Shown piece after piece: positions 25,604-33,479 of a DNA stretch of 48,277 nucleotides. A model generated the notes under the pieces. The model saw nothing but the letters and a program-made list of their open reading frames with translations. It did not search any database and was not told the DNA's origin. How positions within the stretch are numbered: the stretch's first letter is position 1; every line of letters starts with the position of its first letter. Made by a program: the position numbers and the translations under genes. This DNA is from Actinomadura sp. 6K520 (lineage in GTDB: Bacteria; Actinomycetota; Actinomycetes; Streptosporangiales; Streptosporangiaceae). The stretch spans positions 1-48,277 of the forward strand of contig NZ_SMLC01000045.1 in the NCBI RefSeq assembly GCF_004349245.1, in the 5' to 3' direction.

Positions 25604-25776
25604 CTTACCTCCAGCAGATCGCTTCTGCGCTTTGGGGGCCTAAGAGCCAACAATCTTGCACATTTCAGTGGAAGCCCATCCTTTTGCGGGATGGACCATC
25701 CACCGTCGGAGCCGACAGGACCTTATCGCCAGGAACTTGGCTAGAAGTTAAAAGATCTTCATTGACGGTCGATTCC

Positions 25777-26691
25777 CTAGTCGCACCACCTTTCGCGTGC
25801 GTACTGAGATATGCAACGCAGCGAGTCTTTACCGGAGAGGGAGACCGCCCTCATTGAAGCCCATGAGCGCTGATATCTTTCCGTTAGGGACTCGTCCAGA
25901 AATTCAGCCGCCGTCATCCATGAATTGTCTATGTAGACGACATCGGAGAGGTTGACATCCTTCTCGTCCTTAACGGCGGGAGGTTTTGGTTTGTCCTCGG
26001 TGGAACGAAATTTGAGAAGTATGAACGCTTCGCCCACGATGGGCTCCCGATGAACGCCGAGGGGCAGCACCCTGATCGTGATGCCGGGCAGTTCGGAGAG
26101 CGAAAGCAGTTTAAGCATCTGCCGCCGCATGACGTCGTGGCCGCCGATCGTCCGTTGCAGCACGGATTCGTCGATGATGGCGTCGAACTTGAGCGGGTTC
26201 TCCTTTCGGAGAAGTAGGTCCTGCCGGCGCATCCGCACCTCGACGCGGGTCGATATCTCGCGGTGCGTGTCAACGGTGACGGCCCGGGCGCTTTCCAGCG
26301 TACGCCTCGCATACTCCTCGTCCTGGAGAAGGCCAGGCACGGTGTACGTCGCATAGGCCAGCGCGGAACTCGCCTCGGCCTCCAAGGCAACGAACTTGGC
26401 GAATTGCTCCGGCAGTACCTGCTGGTACCGATGCCACCAGCCGCGCCGGGTCGCGGCCTCGGCCAAGGCGAGGATCTCTCCCTTGCGCCCCTCGTCGACC
26501 TGGTACAACTCCAGCAGCAGGCGTACGTCGGAGACCCGGACGCCGATCCGGGCGTTCTCGATCCGGCTGAGTTTGGACGGGGACCAGCCTAGGCGGGTGG
26601 CGATCTCTTCGGCCGTGGCGTCGAGGTCTTCCCTCAGCTTGTGAAGTTCTTTTCCGAGACGGCGCTGACGGGCCGTAGGAGTTGCCGCCAC
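25777..26691 (-). CDS. XRE-family regulator with DUF5753-type C-terminus (copy 2)
   Basis: A 304-aa paralog of the preceding regulator. It has the same HTH core (EIATRLGWSPSKLSRIENARIGVRVSD split across the motif), the same GLLQDEEYARRTLESAR and VIDESVLQRTIGGHDVMRRQ-like blocks (here IIDESVL), and LPLGVHREPIVGEA. It differs by an insertion with lysine and proline near residue 230 (RSTEDKPKPPAVKDEKDVN). The tandem, same-strand arrangement with a 173-base gap suggests duplication. TTGCAAG and TTGCAC occur 53-64 bases before its start. Confidence 0.88.
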   Translation of the reverse strand: MAATPTARQRRLGKELHKLREDLDATAEEIATRLGWSPSKLSRIENARIGVRVSDVRLLLELYQVDEGRKGEILALAEAATRRGWWHRYQQVLPEQFAKFVALEAEASSALAYATYTVPGLLQDEEYARRTLESARAVTVDTHREISTRVEVRMRRQDLLLRKENPLKFDAIIDESVLQRTIGGHDVMRRQMLKLLSLSELPGITIRVLPLGVHREPIVGEAFILLKFRSTEDKPKPPAVKDEKDVNLSDVVYIDNSWMTAAEFLDESLTERYQRSWASMRAVSLSGKDSLRCISQYARERWCD

Positions 26692-27149
26692 GATGCCTCC
26701 AAGGCCGGTCGCCGCCGTGAGCTATCTTTCGAGGCGCCTTACTTTGCAAGTTGCACGGGCATTCTACGACATTCAGCGGTCATCAGACTAGACAACGCCC
26801 TGGGCCGCCACCTGCAGGTACAACCCGACAAGTCAACTAGGTGGGACTATTCGGTCAGCATACTGGCCTCACCGCCACATAGCCATTCCCCTTCGTGTGC
26901 ATCTGGCTGTGCATCTTGCAAGATCTTCACTAACTACGCAAACTGGCCATAACGCTCCAAGAGTGGTCAATCACACCGACACAGTCGACGCGGTTCGGAG
27001 ACCCCGCATCCGGAACGTCAGCACGGCTCGCGAGGCGACGGCGGCTCGCCGGGCCACCTCCAGGGCCACGACTCCTTCGTGGCCGTGCTCCGAGGCCCTG
27101 CCCATCGGTGGGGCATGCCGGCGGAAAGGCGAGATTGGGGGTCGTTCCG
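26692..27149. promoter_or_regulatory. Divergent regulatory region with TTGCA-type elements
   Basis: Non-coding stretch of 458 bases between the second XRE gene and the cyclase-like gene, visibly less GC-rich than its surroundings. It contains TTGCAAG directly followed by TTGCAC (26744-26756) and the perfect 12-bp palindrome ATCTTGCAAGAT (26913-26924). No protein is recognised in it. The TTGCA elements are candidate operators for the adjacent XRE regulators (inference). Confidence 0.45.
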
Positions 27150-27788
27150 GTGAGCAGTCAGCCAGTGCACAGGAGCATCCTGGTCCTCGACATCGAGGGG
27201 TCGACGGCGGCCGTGCGGACGAATCCGATCAGGCAGGAACTGCGGTCGCAGGTCTACGAAATGCTCGGCCAGGCCATGGACTACACCGGGATAGAGGGCG
27301 GCTGGTGCGATCCGTTCGAGGATCGGGGCGACGGCGTGCTCGTCCTGCTGCACCCGGTGGACGAACTACCTAAGACGCTGCTGTTGTCCCGGCTCGTCCC
27401 GAAGCTCGCGCAGCAGCTCGCCGGGTACAACGCGGACCTTCCGGTCGCCGAACTGCCTCGCCTCGGGCTGCGGCTGCGGGCCGCCGTGCACGCGGGAGAG
27501 GTCCACCGGGACGGCAAAGGGTGTTTCGGGGAGGCGGTCGATCTGGCGTGCAGACTGCTCGATGCGCCGAAGCTGAAGCAGTGCCTGCGCGACACCCCGT
27601 CCCCCCTGGTCCTCGTAGTGTCCGAGGACATCTACTGGGGGATCGTGAGGCACGGGTACGAAGGCATTTCCCCTGCCACCTACCACCCGGACCTGAAGGT
27701 GTCCGTCGGTGGGCGGCGGCGTCAGGGCTATGTGCATGTGCCGCCCGTACTGCAACTCACGGCGGCGCTGCAGGACCACGTCGCTTAG
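27150..27788 (+). CDS. Nucleotide-cyclase-like domain protein
   Basis: A 212-aa single-domain protein resembling class III nucleotide cyclases. The first metal-binding aspartate is Asp14 in LVLDIEGST, the second Asp61 in DRGDGVLVLL, and the later catalytic strip reads HAGEVHRDGKGCFGEAVDLACRLLDAP, where Asp131 occupies the position usually held by the transition-state asparagine and Arg135 is kept. Actinobacteria encode many short proteins of this type, often near effector modules, and their activity is unclear. The GTG at 27150 is chosen as the start nearest the domain, though its ribosome-binding site is weak. Its stop overlaps that of the O-methyltransferase gene (TTAG). Confidence 0.75.
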   Translation: MSSQPVHRSILVLDIEGSTAAVRTNPIRQELRSQVYEMLGQAMDYTGIEGGWCDPFEDRGDGVLVLLHPVDELPKTLLLSRLVPKLAQQLAGYNADLPVAELPRLGLRLRAAVHAGEVHRDGKGCFGEAVDLACRLLDAPKLKQCLRDTPSPLVLVVSEDIYWGIVRHGYEGISPATYHPDLKVSVGGRRRQGYVHVPPVLQLTAALQDHVA

Positions 27789-28810
27789 GCCGGGCGGGCT
27801 TCCAGGACGGTGAAGGTCGGGCTGTGGGCGGGGATGCCGCTGAAGCGGAGGCCGGCGCGGGCGAAGAGGGCCTCGTACTGGGACTGGGTACGTTGCAGGC
27901 CCCCGCGGGTCATCACGAGCATTTCCAGGTCCAGCCACTTGATACGAGACGCGGCCGGGCCTTCGCGGAGGATGGCTTCGGCGACGAGGACGCGGCTGTC
28001 GGGTCTCATGGCCCGGCGGCAGTTGGTGAGGATCTGGACGGCCCGGTCGTCGTCCCAGTCGTGGACGATGTGGCTGAGGACGTAGCTGTCGCAGCCGGAC
28101 GGCACGGAATCGAAGAAGCTCCCCCCGATCGCCTGGCAGCGGCCTTCAGCGAGGGCCTCACGGAGGGGGCCGTCGGCGGCGTTGTCGACGACCTCCGGCA
28201 GGTCGTACAGGATGCCCTCGGTGCCGGGGTTGGCGGCGAGTGCCTCGGCGAGGACGACGCCATGGCCGCCGCCCACGTCCACGATCGCGTGGCCGGGAGG
28301 GAAGTCGCAGGCGGCGACCACCGGGGCGATGAACTCGCCGGAGAGGGCGATCATCGCTGCGTTCAGGGTCTCGCCGTCGGCGGGGTTGCCGCGCAGGTGG
28401 TCGAAGACCTCCTGTCCGTGGACGTGCGTGAACGCCGGTTCGCCGGTGCGGACGCTGTGCTCCAGGGCGCTCCAGGCGTCCCGGTGGAAGGACGAGCCGC
28501 TCAGCAGCGCGTAGCCGCGCAGGGAGGGGACGTCGCTGCGCAGGAGGTCGCCCAGCGGGGTCCCGCTGAAGAGGCCGTCCTCGCGTTCCTGGACGATGCC
28601 GACGTCGGAGAGGGCACGGAGCAGGCGGTGCAGGGTGGGTGCGTCCGCGTTCACTGCGGCGGCGATGTCGGCGGCCGAGCGGGGGCCGTGGGCGAGCCGG
28701 TCGGCGATCTTCAGGCGGGCGGCCACGCTCACCGCCTGGGCGACCCAGCCGCCGGTGAGCAGGCCGATCATCGACACGGCCAGCGGGTTCTCCGGCACCT
28801 CGGTTGACAT
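27785..28810 (-). CDS. O-methyltransferase (acetylserotonin/hydroxyneurosporene type)
   Basis: A 341-aa SAM-dependent small-molecule O-methyltransferase. The N-terminal winged-helix dimerisation domain spans GGWVAQAVSVAARLKIADRL and ADAPTLHRLLRALSDVGIVQ. The catalytic domain has motif I AIVDVGGGHGVVLAEAL, YDLPEVV, and the catalytic segment YVLSHIVHDWDDDRAVQIL. The ATG at 28810 has GGGAGG 5 bases upstream; an ATG at 28822 is less well placed. This family methylates polyketide, phenazine or aromatic natural products. The divergent MFS exporter could export the product or confer resistance, which is inference. Substrate unknown. Confidence 0.9.
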   Translation of the reverse strand: MSTEVPENPLAVSMIGLLTGGWVAQAVSVAARLKIADRLAHGPRSAADIAAAVNADAPTLHRLLRALSDVGIVQEREDGLFSGTPLGDLLRSDVPSLRGYALLSGSSFHRDAWSALEHSVRTGEPAFTHVHGQEVFDHLRGNPADGETLNAAMIALSGEFIAPVVAACDFPPGHAIVDVGGGHGVVLAEALAANPGTEGILYDLPEVVDNAADGPLREALAEGRCQAIGGSFFDSVPSGCDSYVLSHIVHDWDDDRAVQILTNCRRAMRPDSRVLVAEAILREGPAASRIKWLDLEMLVMTRGGLQRTQSQYEALFARAGLRFSGIPAHSPTFTVLEARPA

Positions 28811-29157
28811 GACGCCTCCCATGTTCGACCACCAAGGGTATTACCCGAACTACGAATAGTGGCGGAGGACGGTTGGACGCTCCCACCCGACAGTGTTGGC
28901 AGGGGCCGGAGGCGCGCCCCGGAGGGAGCGGTGTTGGGTGCGTCACATCGGGTTCACCTCACGGGTGGTCGAGGGTGCTCGTGGACGGGTGGGGAGCAGG
29001 GAAATTTGTCGGGGCCGGGCGGAATACTCCGGGAAGCCGCGGGAGTTAATCGTTCGCGGAAGTGTCAGTCGCTGCAGTATTTTGCGGCAGTACCCCCTGA
29101 GACGTGACCACCTGGTCCCTGCGTGCCCGCATGCGGGGCCTGACGATTGGATGTGAG
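28811..29157. promoter_or_regulatory. Divergent promoter region between O-methyltransferase and MFS genes
   Basis: About 350 bases with no recognisable gene. GGGTA-T-TACCC (28838-28848) is a short perfect inverted repeat close to the methyltransferase start and may be an operator or part of a promoter. No clear -35/-10 pair can be assigned. The frame of the MFS gene is open back to a GTG at 29104. Confidence 0.35.
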
Positions 29158-30693
29158 TTGACCGCTCCCGCATCTCCCAAGATGGCGGAAGGCCCCAAGG
29201 AGGAGCCCGACGCAGGCGGAGGTCTAGATCGCGGCGTGCTGGCGGTGGCCGGGGTCGTCGTCCTCGGCGCGATCATGTCGATCCTGGACGTGACCGTCGT
29301 CAACGTCGCCATCAACGACCTGGCCAGGGAGTTCAACACCACCCTGGCGACGATCCAGTGGGTCGCGACGGGTTACACCCTCGCGCTGGCCACGGTGATC
29401 CCGATCACCGGGTGGGCCTGTGCGAGGTTCGGCACCAAGCGGCTGTACATGGTCTCGCTGGTGCTGTTCGTGCTCGGCTCGACGCTCGCGGGGTTCGCGT
29501 GGTCGGCCGAGTCCCTGATCTTCTTCCGGGTCCTGCAGGGCCTGGGCGGCGGCATGATCATGCCGGCGGGCATGACGATCATGACGCAGGCGGCGGGGCC
29601 GCAGCGGGTCGGCCAGGTGATGAGCATCATCGGCGTCCCGATGCTGCTCGGGCCCATCATGGGGCCGATCCTCGGCGGCTGGCTCGTCGACGACGTGTCG
29701 TGGCGATGGATCTTCTTCATCAACCTGCCGATCGGCATCGTCGCGCTGGTGCTGGCCGCCCGGATCCTCAAGCCGGACGAGCCCCAGCCGGCCGAGCGGC
29801 TCGACTTCATCGGGCTGCTCCTGCTGTCGCCGGGTCTGGCGTCGCTGATCTACGGTGTCGCCCGCGGCGCCGAGGAGCGCGACTTCCTGCTGACCGAGCC
29901 GCTGGTATTCACCCTCGTCGGGGCGGTGCTGGTCGTCGGGTTCGTGTTCCGGGCCCTGAACGCCCGCAACCCGCTGATCGACCTGCGGCTGCTGAAGCGC
30001 CGGTCGGTGGCGGCGGCGTCGGGCACGATGGTCCTCTTCATGATCGCGTTCATGGGCGCGATGCTGCTGCTGCCGCTGTACTACCAGGCGGTGCGCGGCG
30101 AGGGCGCGATGAGCGCGGGCCTGCTGCTGGCCCCGCAGGGCCTCGGCGCGATGGTCACGATGCCGATCGGCGGGCGGCTCACCGACCGGATCGGGCCCGG
30201 GCGGGTCGTGCTGGTCGGCATGACCGTCGTGGTGGCGTCGGTGGCGGCCTTCGCGGCGCTCCTCGGCGCGGACACGTCCTACTGGGCGCTCGGCTCGGTG
30301 CTGTTCGTGATGGGTCTCGGCATGGGCATGACGATGATGCCGACCATGGCCGCGGCCATCCAGACCCTCTCCCACGACGAGGTGCCGCGCGCCAGCACGA
30401 TGCTGAACATCATCCAGCAGGTGTCGGCGTCCATCGGTACCGCGATGCTGTCGGTGCTGCTGGCCCGTCAGCTGACGGCCAAGCTGGGCGGCGGGGCCGG
30501 CGGCGAGATCGGCGGTTCCGCGGAGGTGCCGCCGGAGGTGATGGAGCGGATCGTCGGCCCGATGGCGGACGCGTTCCAGCACACCTACTGGTATGCGGTC
30601 GGGCTGCTCGCCCTGGCGTTCCTGCCGGCGCTGCTGCTGCCGCGCAAGAAGCCCGAGGTGACGAGCGTCGACGCGCCCATGCCGATGCACTGA
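29158..30693 (+). CDS. MFS drug-efflux transporter, DHA2 (EmrB/QacA) type
   Basis: About 511 aa with a pattern of roughly 14 hydrophobic helices, as in the DHA2 drug:proton antiporters. Family blocks include LGAIMSILDVTVVNVAINDL, QWVATGYTLALATVIPITGW, RVLQGLGGGMIMPAGMTIMT, GPILGGWLVDDVSWRWIFFI and NLPIG. The start is unsure: TTG at 29158, ATG at 29182 and GTG at 29104 are all in frame without a strong ribosome-binding site, and helix 1 only begins near codon 45 of the longest form. It sits divergently from an O-methyltransferase, with no adjacent regulator. Confidence 0.9.
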   Translation: MTAPASPKMAEGPKEEPDAGGGLDRGVLAVAGVVVLGAIMSILDVTVVNVAINDLAREFNTTLATIQWVATGYTLALATVIPITGWACARFGTKRLYMVSLVLFVLGSTLAGFAWSAESLIFFRVLQGLGGGMIMPAGMTIMTQAAGPQRVGQVMSIIGVPMLLGPIMGPILGGWLVDDVSWRWIFFINLPIGIVALVLAARILKPDEPQPAERLDFIGLLLLSPGLASLIYGVARGAEERDFLLTEPLVFTLVGAVLVVGFVFRALNARNPLIDLRLLKRRSVAAASGTMVLFMIAFMGAMLLLPLYYQAVRGEGAMSAGLLLAPQGLGAMVTMPIGGRLTDRIGPGRVVLVGMTVVVASVAAFAALLGADTSYWALGSVLFVMGLGMGMTMMPTMAAAIQTLSHDEVPRASTMLNIIQQVSASIGTAMLSVLLARQLTAKLGGGAGGEIGGSAEVPPEVMERIVGPMADAFQHTYWYAVGLLALAFLPALLLPRKKPEVTSVDAPMPMH

Positions 30694-30710
30694 GCGCGCC
30701 TCTGCCGCGT

Positions 30711-30755
30711 CGAAGGCCCCGGCCGGGATCCCGAGTGACCCGGCCGGGGCCTTCG
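30711..30755. terminator. Bidirectional hairpin terminator
   Basis: A perfect 17-bp inverted repeat, CGAAGGCCCCGGCCGGG (30711-30727) and its complement (30739-30755), with an 11-base loop. It lies between the convergent MFS and acyl-CoA synthetase genes and should stop transcription from both sides. Confidence 0.88.
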
Positions 30756-30770
30756 CCGTTCAGGGCCGTC

Positions 30771-32303
30771 TCAGGCCGTCGCCGGACGGTCCGCCCAGTA
30801 CTCGTCCTTCAGCAGCCGCTTGTAGAGCTTGCCGGTCGGATGCCGCGGAAGCTCCGGGCGGAAGTCGACCGAGCGCGGGCACTTGTAGTGGGCGAGCTGG
30901 TCGCGGCAGTACGCGATGAGCTCGGCCGCCAGCTCGGGACCGGCCTCGTCCATCGACAGGGGCTGCACGACGGCCTGCACCGCCTCGCCCATCTCGGCGT
31001 CCGGGACACCGAAGACGGCGACGTCGGCGACCTTGGGGTGCACGGCGAGGACGTTCTCGGCCTCCTGCGGGTAGATGTTCACCCCGCCACTGATGATCAT
31101 GTAGGCGCGGCGGTCGGTGAGGTAGATGAAGCCGTCCTCGTCCACGTACCCGACGTCGCCGAGGGTGCTCCAGCCGCGGCCCTTCGGGTCCCTGGACGCC
31201 GCCGTCTTGGCGTCGTCGTCGTGGTACTCGAACTGGGGGCCGTTCCCGAAGTACAGCGTCCCGGGCTCACCGGGCGGCAGTTCGTTGCCCTCTTCGTCGC
31301 AGACGTGGACCTCGCCCAGGACGCACCGCCCGACGGTGCCCTTGTGGGTCAGCCAGTCCTCGGAGTTCGTGTAGACGAAGCAGTTGCCCTCGGTCCCCGC
31401 GTAGTACTCGTGCAGGATCGGGCCCCACCACTCGATCATCCGCTCCTTGATCGGGATGGGGATCGGCGCGGCGGCGTGGACGGCCGCGCGCAGGCTCGAC
31501 ACGTCGTAGCGGGCGCGGGTCTCCTCCGGGAGCTTGAGCATCCGGATGAACATGGTCGGCACCCACTGGCTGTGGGTGACGCCGTACTTCTCGATGGCCG
31601 CGAGCGCGGACTCGGGGTCGAACTTCTCCATCACCACGACCGTCGCGCCGAAGCGGTGCATGGTGATGCAGTAGCGCAGCGGTGCCGCGTGGTAGAGCGG
31701 CGCCGGTGACAGGTAGACCGAGTCGGCGTCGGGCTGGAAGAGCAGCGAGAGAAGCTGGTAGAGCGGGCCGGGCTCGCCCATGGGCGCCTTGGACAGAGCC
31801 GGCTTCACGCCCTTGGGGCGGCCGGTCGTCCCCGACGAGTAGAGCATGTCCACGCCTTCGCACTCGTTCTCGATGGGCGTGGGCGGATGCTGTGCGACGC
31901 GCTCCTCGTAGGAGTCGTAGCCGGGTGCCGTGCCGTCGAGCATGAGGCGCAGCGGCACCTCCGGCGGGGCCTTGGCGGCGGTCTCCATCGACGCGGTGGC
32001 GATGAAGACCTTGGCCCCGCAGTTGTCGACGATGTAGGCGAGCTCTTCCTGCTGGAGCCGCGTGCTGATGGCGGTGTAGTAGAGCCCGGACCGCTGTGCC
32101 GCCCAGGCTATTGCCAGGTACAGCGGATGGTTCTCCAGCATGAAGGCGATGTGGTCCCCCGGGCGCAGCCCCTCCGCGTGGAGCAGCTGCGCGAGCCGGT
32201 TGGACTCCTCGTTGAGTTCCCGAAACGTGATGACCTGCCCGGAGCCCGCCATCACGACGGCGGGCTTGTCGGGCGTCTGTGCGGCGATCTGCCCCAGATG
32301 CAT
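30771..32303 (-). CDS. Acyl-CoA synthetase (AMP-dependent ligase)
   Basis: A 510-aa ANL-superfamily ligase activating a fatty or aromatic acid to its CoA ester. Motifs: YSSGTTGRPKGVKP (P-loop), EYYAGTEGNCF, GDVGYVDEDGFIYLTDRRAYM, GGVNIYPQEAE and the catalytic lysine in RHPTGKLYKR. Compared with the usual aspartate-rich loops everything is intact. It is organised like the ligase at 13222-14769, but the two are clearly diverged. It is separated from the MFS gene by a strong terminator and forms its own transcription unit. Substrate unknown. Confidence 0.88.
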   Translation of the reverse strand: MHLGQIAAQTPDKPAVVMAGSGQVITFRELNEESNRLAQLLHAEGLRPGDHIAFMLENHPLYLAIAWAAQRSGLYYTAISTRLQQEELAYIVDNCGAKVFIATASMETAAKAPPEVPLRLMLDGTAPGYDSYEERVAQHPPTPIENECEGVDMLYSSGTTGRPKGVKPALSKAPMGEPGPLYQLLSLLFQPDADSVYLSPAPLYHAAPLRYCITMHRFGATVVVMEKFDPESALAAIEKYGVTHSQWVPTMFIRMLKLPEETRARYDVSSLRAAVHAAAPIPIPIKERMIEWWGPILHEYYAGTEGNCFVYTNSEDWLTHKGTVGRCVLGEVHVCDEEGNELPPGEPGTLYFGNGPQFEYHDDDAKTAASRDPKGRGWSTLGDVGYVDEDGFIYLTDRRAYMIISGGVNIYPQEAENVLAVHPKVADVAVFGVPDAEMGEAVQAVVQPLSMDEAGPELAAELIAYCRDQLAHYKCPRSVDFRPELPRHPTGKLYKRLLKDEYWADRPATA

Positions 32304-32377
32304 GGCCGCACGCTACCGGGCCGGACGGCGGAATGGAATCCCGTTCGGTTTCCGGCGCGAGCGGTCATCCCGCCACG

Positions 32378-32608
32378 TCAGACCAGCATGTGGTCGAAAT
32401 CGCCGTCCTTGGCCCCTCCCACGAAGGCCTCCACCTCCTCGCGCGTGTAGACGAGCACCGCTCCCTCGGGGTCACGGGAGTTGCGCACGGCGATCTCCCC
32501 GTTGGGGAGTTCGGCCATCTCGACGCAGTTCCCGGACGGGTTACTGCGCCGGCTCTTCTGCCAGACGAGCTCGCTGCGCCAGACGTCCGACATCGCTTGG
32601 CCGTCCAT
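32378..32608 (-). CDS. DUF397 family protein
   Basis: A 76-aa protein of the DUF397 family: ELVWQKSRRSNPSGNCVEMA, then LPNGEIAVRNSRDPEGAVLV and YTREEVEAFVGGAKDGDFD, matching the family from end to end. DUF397 proteins are actinomycete-specific and usually encoded next to an XRE/DUF5753 regulator, to which they are thought to bind as small modulators. Here no XRE gene is adjacent; the nearest are at 24.7-26.7 kb. The ATG at 32608 has GAGGGGG 6 bases upstream. It is divergent from an anti-sigma-type ATPase across a TGCA-rich array. Confidence 0.9.
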   Translation of the reverse strand: MDGQAMSDVWRSELVWQKSRRSNPSGNCVEMAELPNGEIAVRNSRDPEGAVLVYTREEVEAFVGGAKDGDFDHMLV

Positions 32609-32684
32609 CGTTGCCCCCTCTAGGCGTCTCAGCCTTCCCGCAGGAAGGCCGCGATCTCGCCCCACCCCACACAAATGGTACGAG

Positions 32685-32738
32685 ATGCACGTGCATTCGT
32701 TCTTGCATTCGTTCATGCAGACGGTCTTGCATCTGCAC
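32685..32738. promoter_or_regulatory. TGCA array with 12-bp period between DUF397 and ATPase genes
   Basis: ATGCACGTGCAT (32685-32696) is a perfect palindrome. From 32692 onwards TGCA recurs exactly every 12 bp (32692, 32704, 32716, 32728), the first two units being TGCATTCGTTCT and TGCATTCGTTCA and the next two diverged. A 12-bp period is close to one helical turn, so it could bind several regulator dimers side by side. It lies in the 196-base divergent promoter region. Confidence 0.65.
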
Positions 32739-32804
32739 GGCTTGGGGAGCAAGATAGCGAACGCTCGCCGGTGACCGACCCCGCACGCCTCTGAGGTTCT
32801 GACC

Positions 32805-33479
32805 ATGACCGTTGACCAGGCAGACGAAGTCGCAGCTCCCACCGCCATGGGAGGCGGCCGGCCGCGGCACGGCGCGGCCCTTCACCCCTGGCCGGACGCC
32901 CCCAGGGCGCCGCACGGCCCGCACGGATCGGCGAACGGTTCCGCGGCCGTCCCGGTCGTGGAGCCCGGCCTCGCCGGGCTGTGGCCCACGCCGCACACGG
33001 GCACGCCGCGCATGGCGCGGCGGGTGTTCCCCGCGGAGATCACGACCCCGCGCTCCGCACGCGAGTTCACCCAGGCCACGCTGGGCGAATGGGGCCTGGC
33101 CACGGGCGTCGAGGACGTCGTGGTCGCGGTGTCCGAGCTGGCCACCAACGCCCTCCGGCACGGCATGGAGGGACTCCCCCAGCCGCTGCCGCTGTGCCCC
33201 ATCCAGCTCGTGCTGATCGGGCACCCGCGGCGCCTCGTCGTCTCGGTGACCGACCCGGGCGGGCGCCCCCCCGAGCCGCTCCCGAGCGACCCGGACCGGT
33301 TCGTCGAGGGCGGCCGCGGCCTCCTCGTCGTCGGTGCGGTCAGCGACGCGTGGGGCTGGGCACGGCTCGCCACCGGCGGCAAGGCCGTCTGGGCGGCCTT
33401 CGACCTGCCGGTCAGCCCTCCGCGGACACGGGAGCCGGCCGCGCCTGGACGGAGCGCTCCGGACGCTCCAGCTCACTGA
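32805..33479 (+). CDS. HATPase_c anti-sigma-type ATP-binding protein
   Basis: A 224-aa protein with a GHKL/RsbW-like ATPase domain preceded by about 80 residues of low-complexity sequence. The N-box is [10 protein letters not shown], the G1 region VTDPGG and the G2 region [15 protein letters not shown], and there is no His-kinase phosphoacceptor. Such proteins act as serine kinases or anti-sigma factors. They are a regular third member of the XRE/DUF397 clusters of actinomycetes. The ATG at 32805 begins MTVDQADEV. Its last 68 bases overlap the end of otsA on the other strand, and the C-terminal tail ([16 protein letters not shown]) is non-conserved. Confidence 0.83.
   Translation: MTVDQADEVAAPTAMGGGRPRHGAALHPWPDAPRAPHGPHGSANGSAAVPVVEPGLAGLWPTPHTGTPRMARRVFPAEITTPRSAREFTQATLGEWGLATGVEDVVVAVSELATNALRHGMEGLPQPLPLCPIQLVLIGHPRRLVVSVTDPGGRPPEPLPSDPDRFVEGGRGLLVVGAVSDAWGWARLATGGKAVWAAFDLPVSPPRTREPAAPGRSAPDAPAH

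Noticed and set aside
32685..32738. TGCA array read as coding sequence of an upstream-extended DUF397 protein (repeat MNECKNEC)
   Set aside because: The DUF397 family starts at about 32608 behind a good ribosome-binding site. The extension is not family-like, and array and palindrome are better explained as operators.
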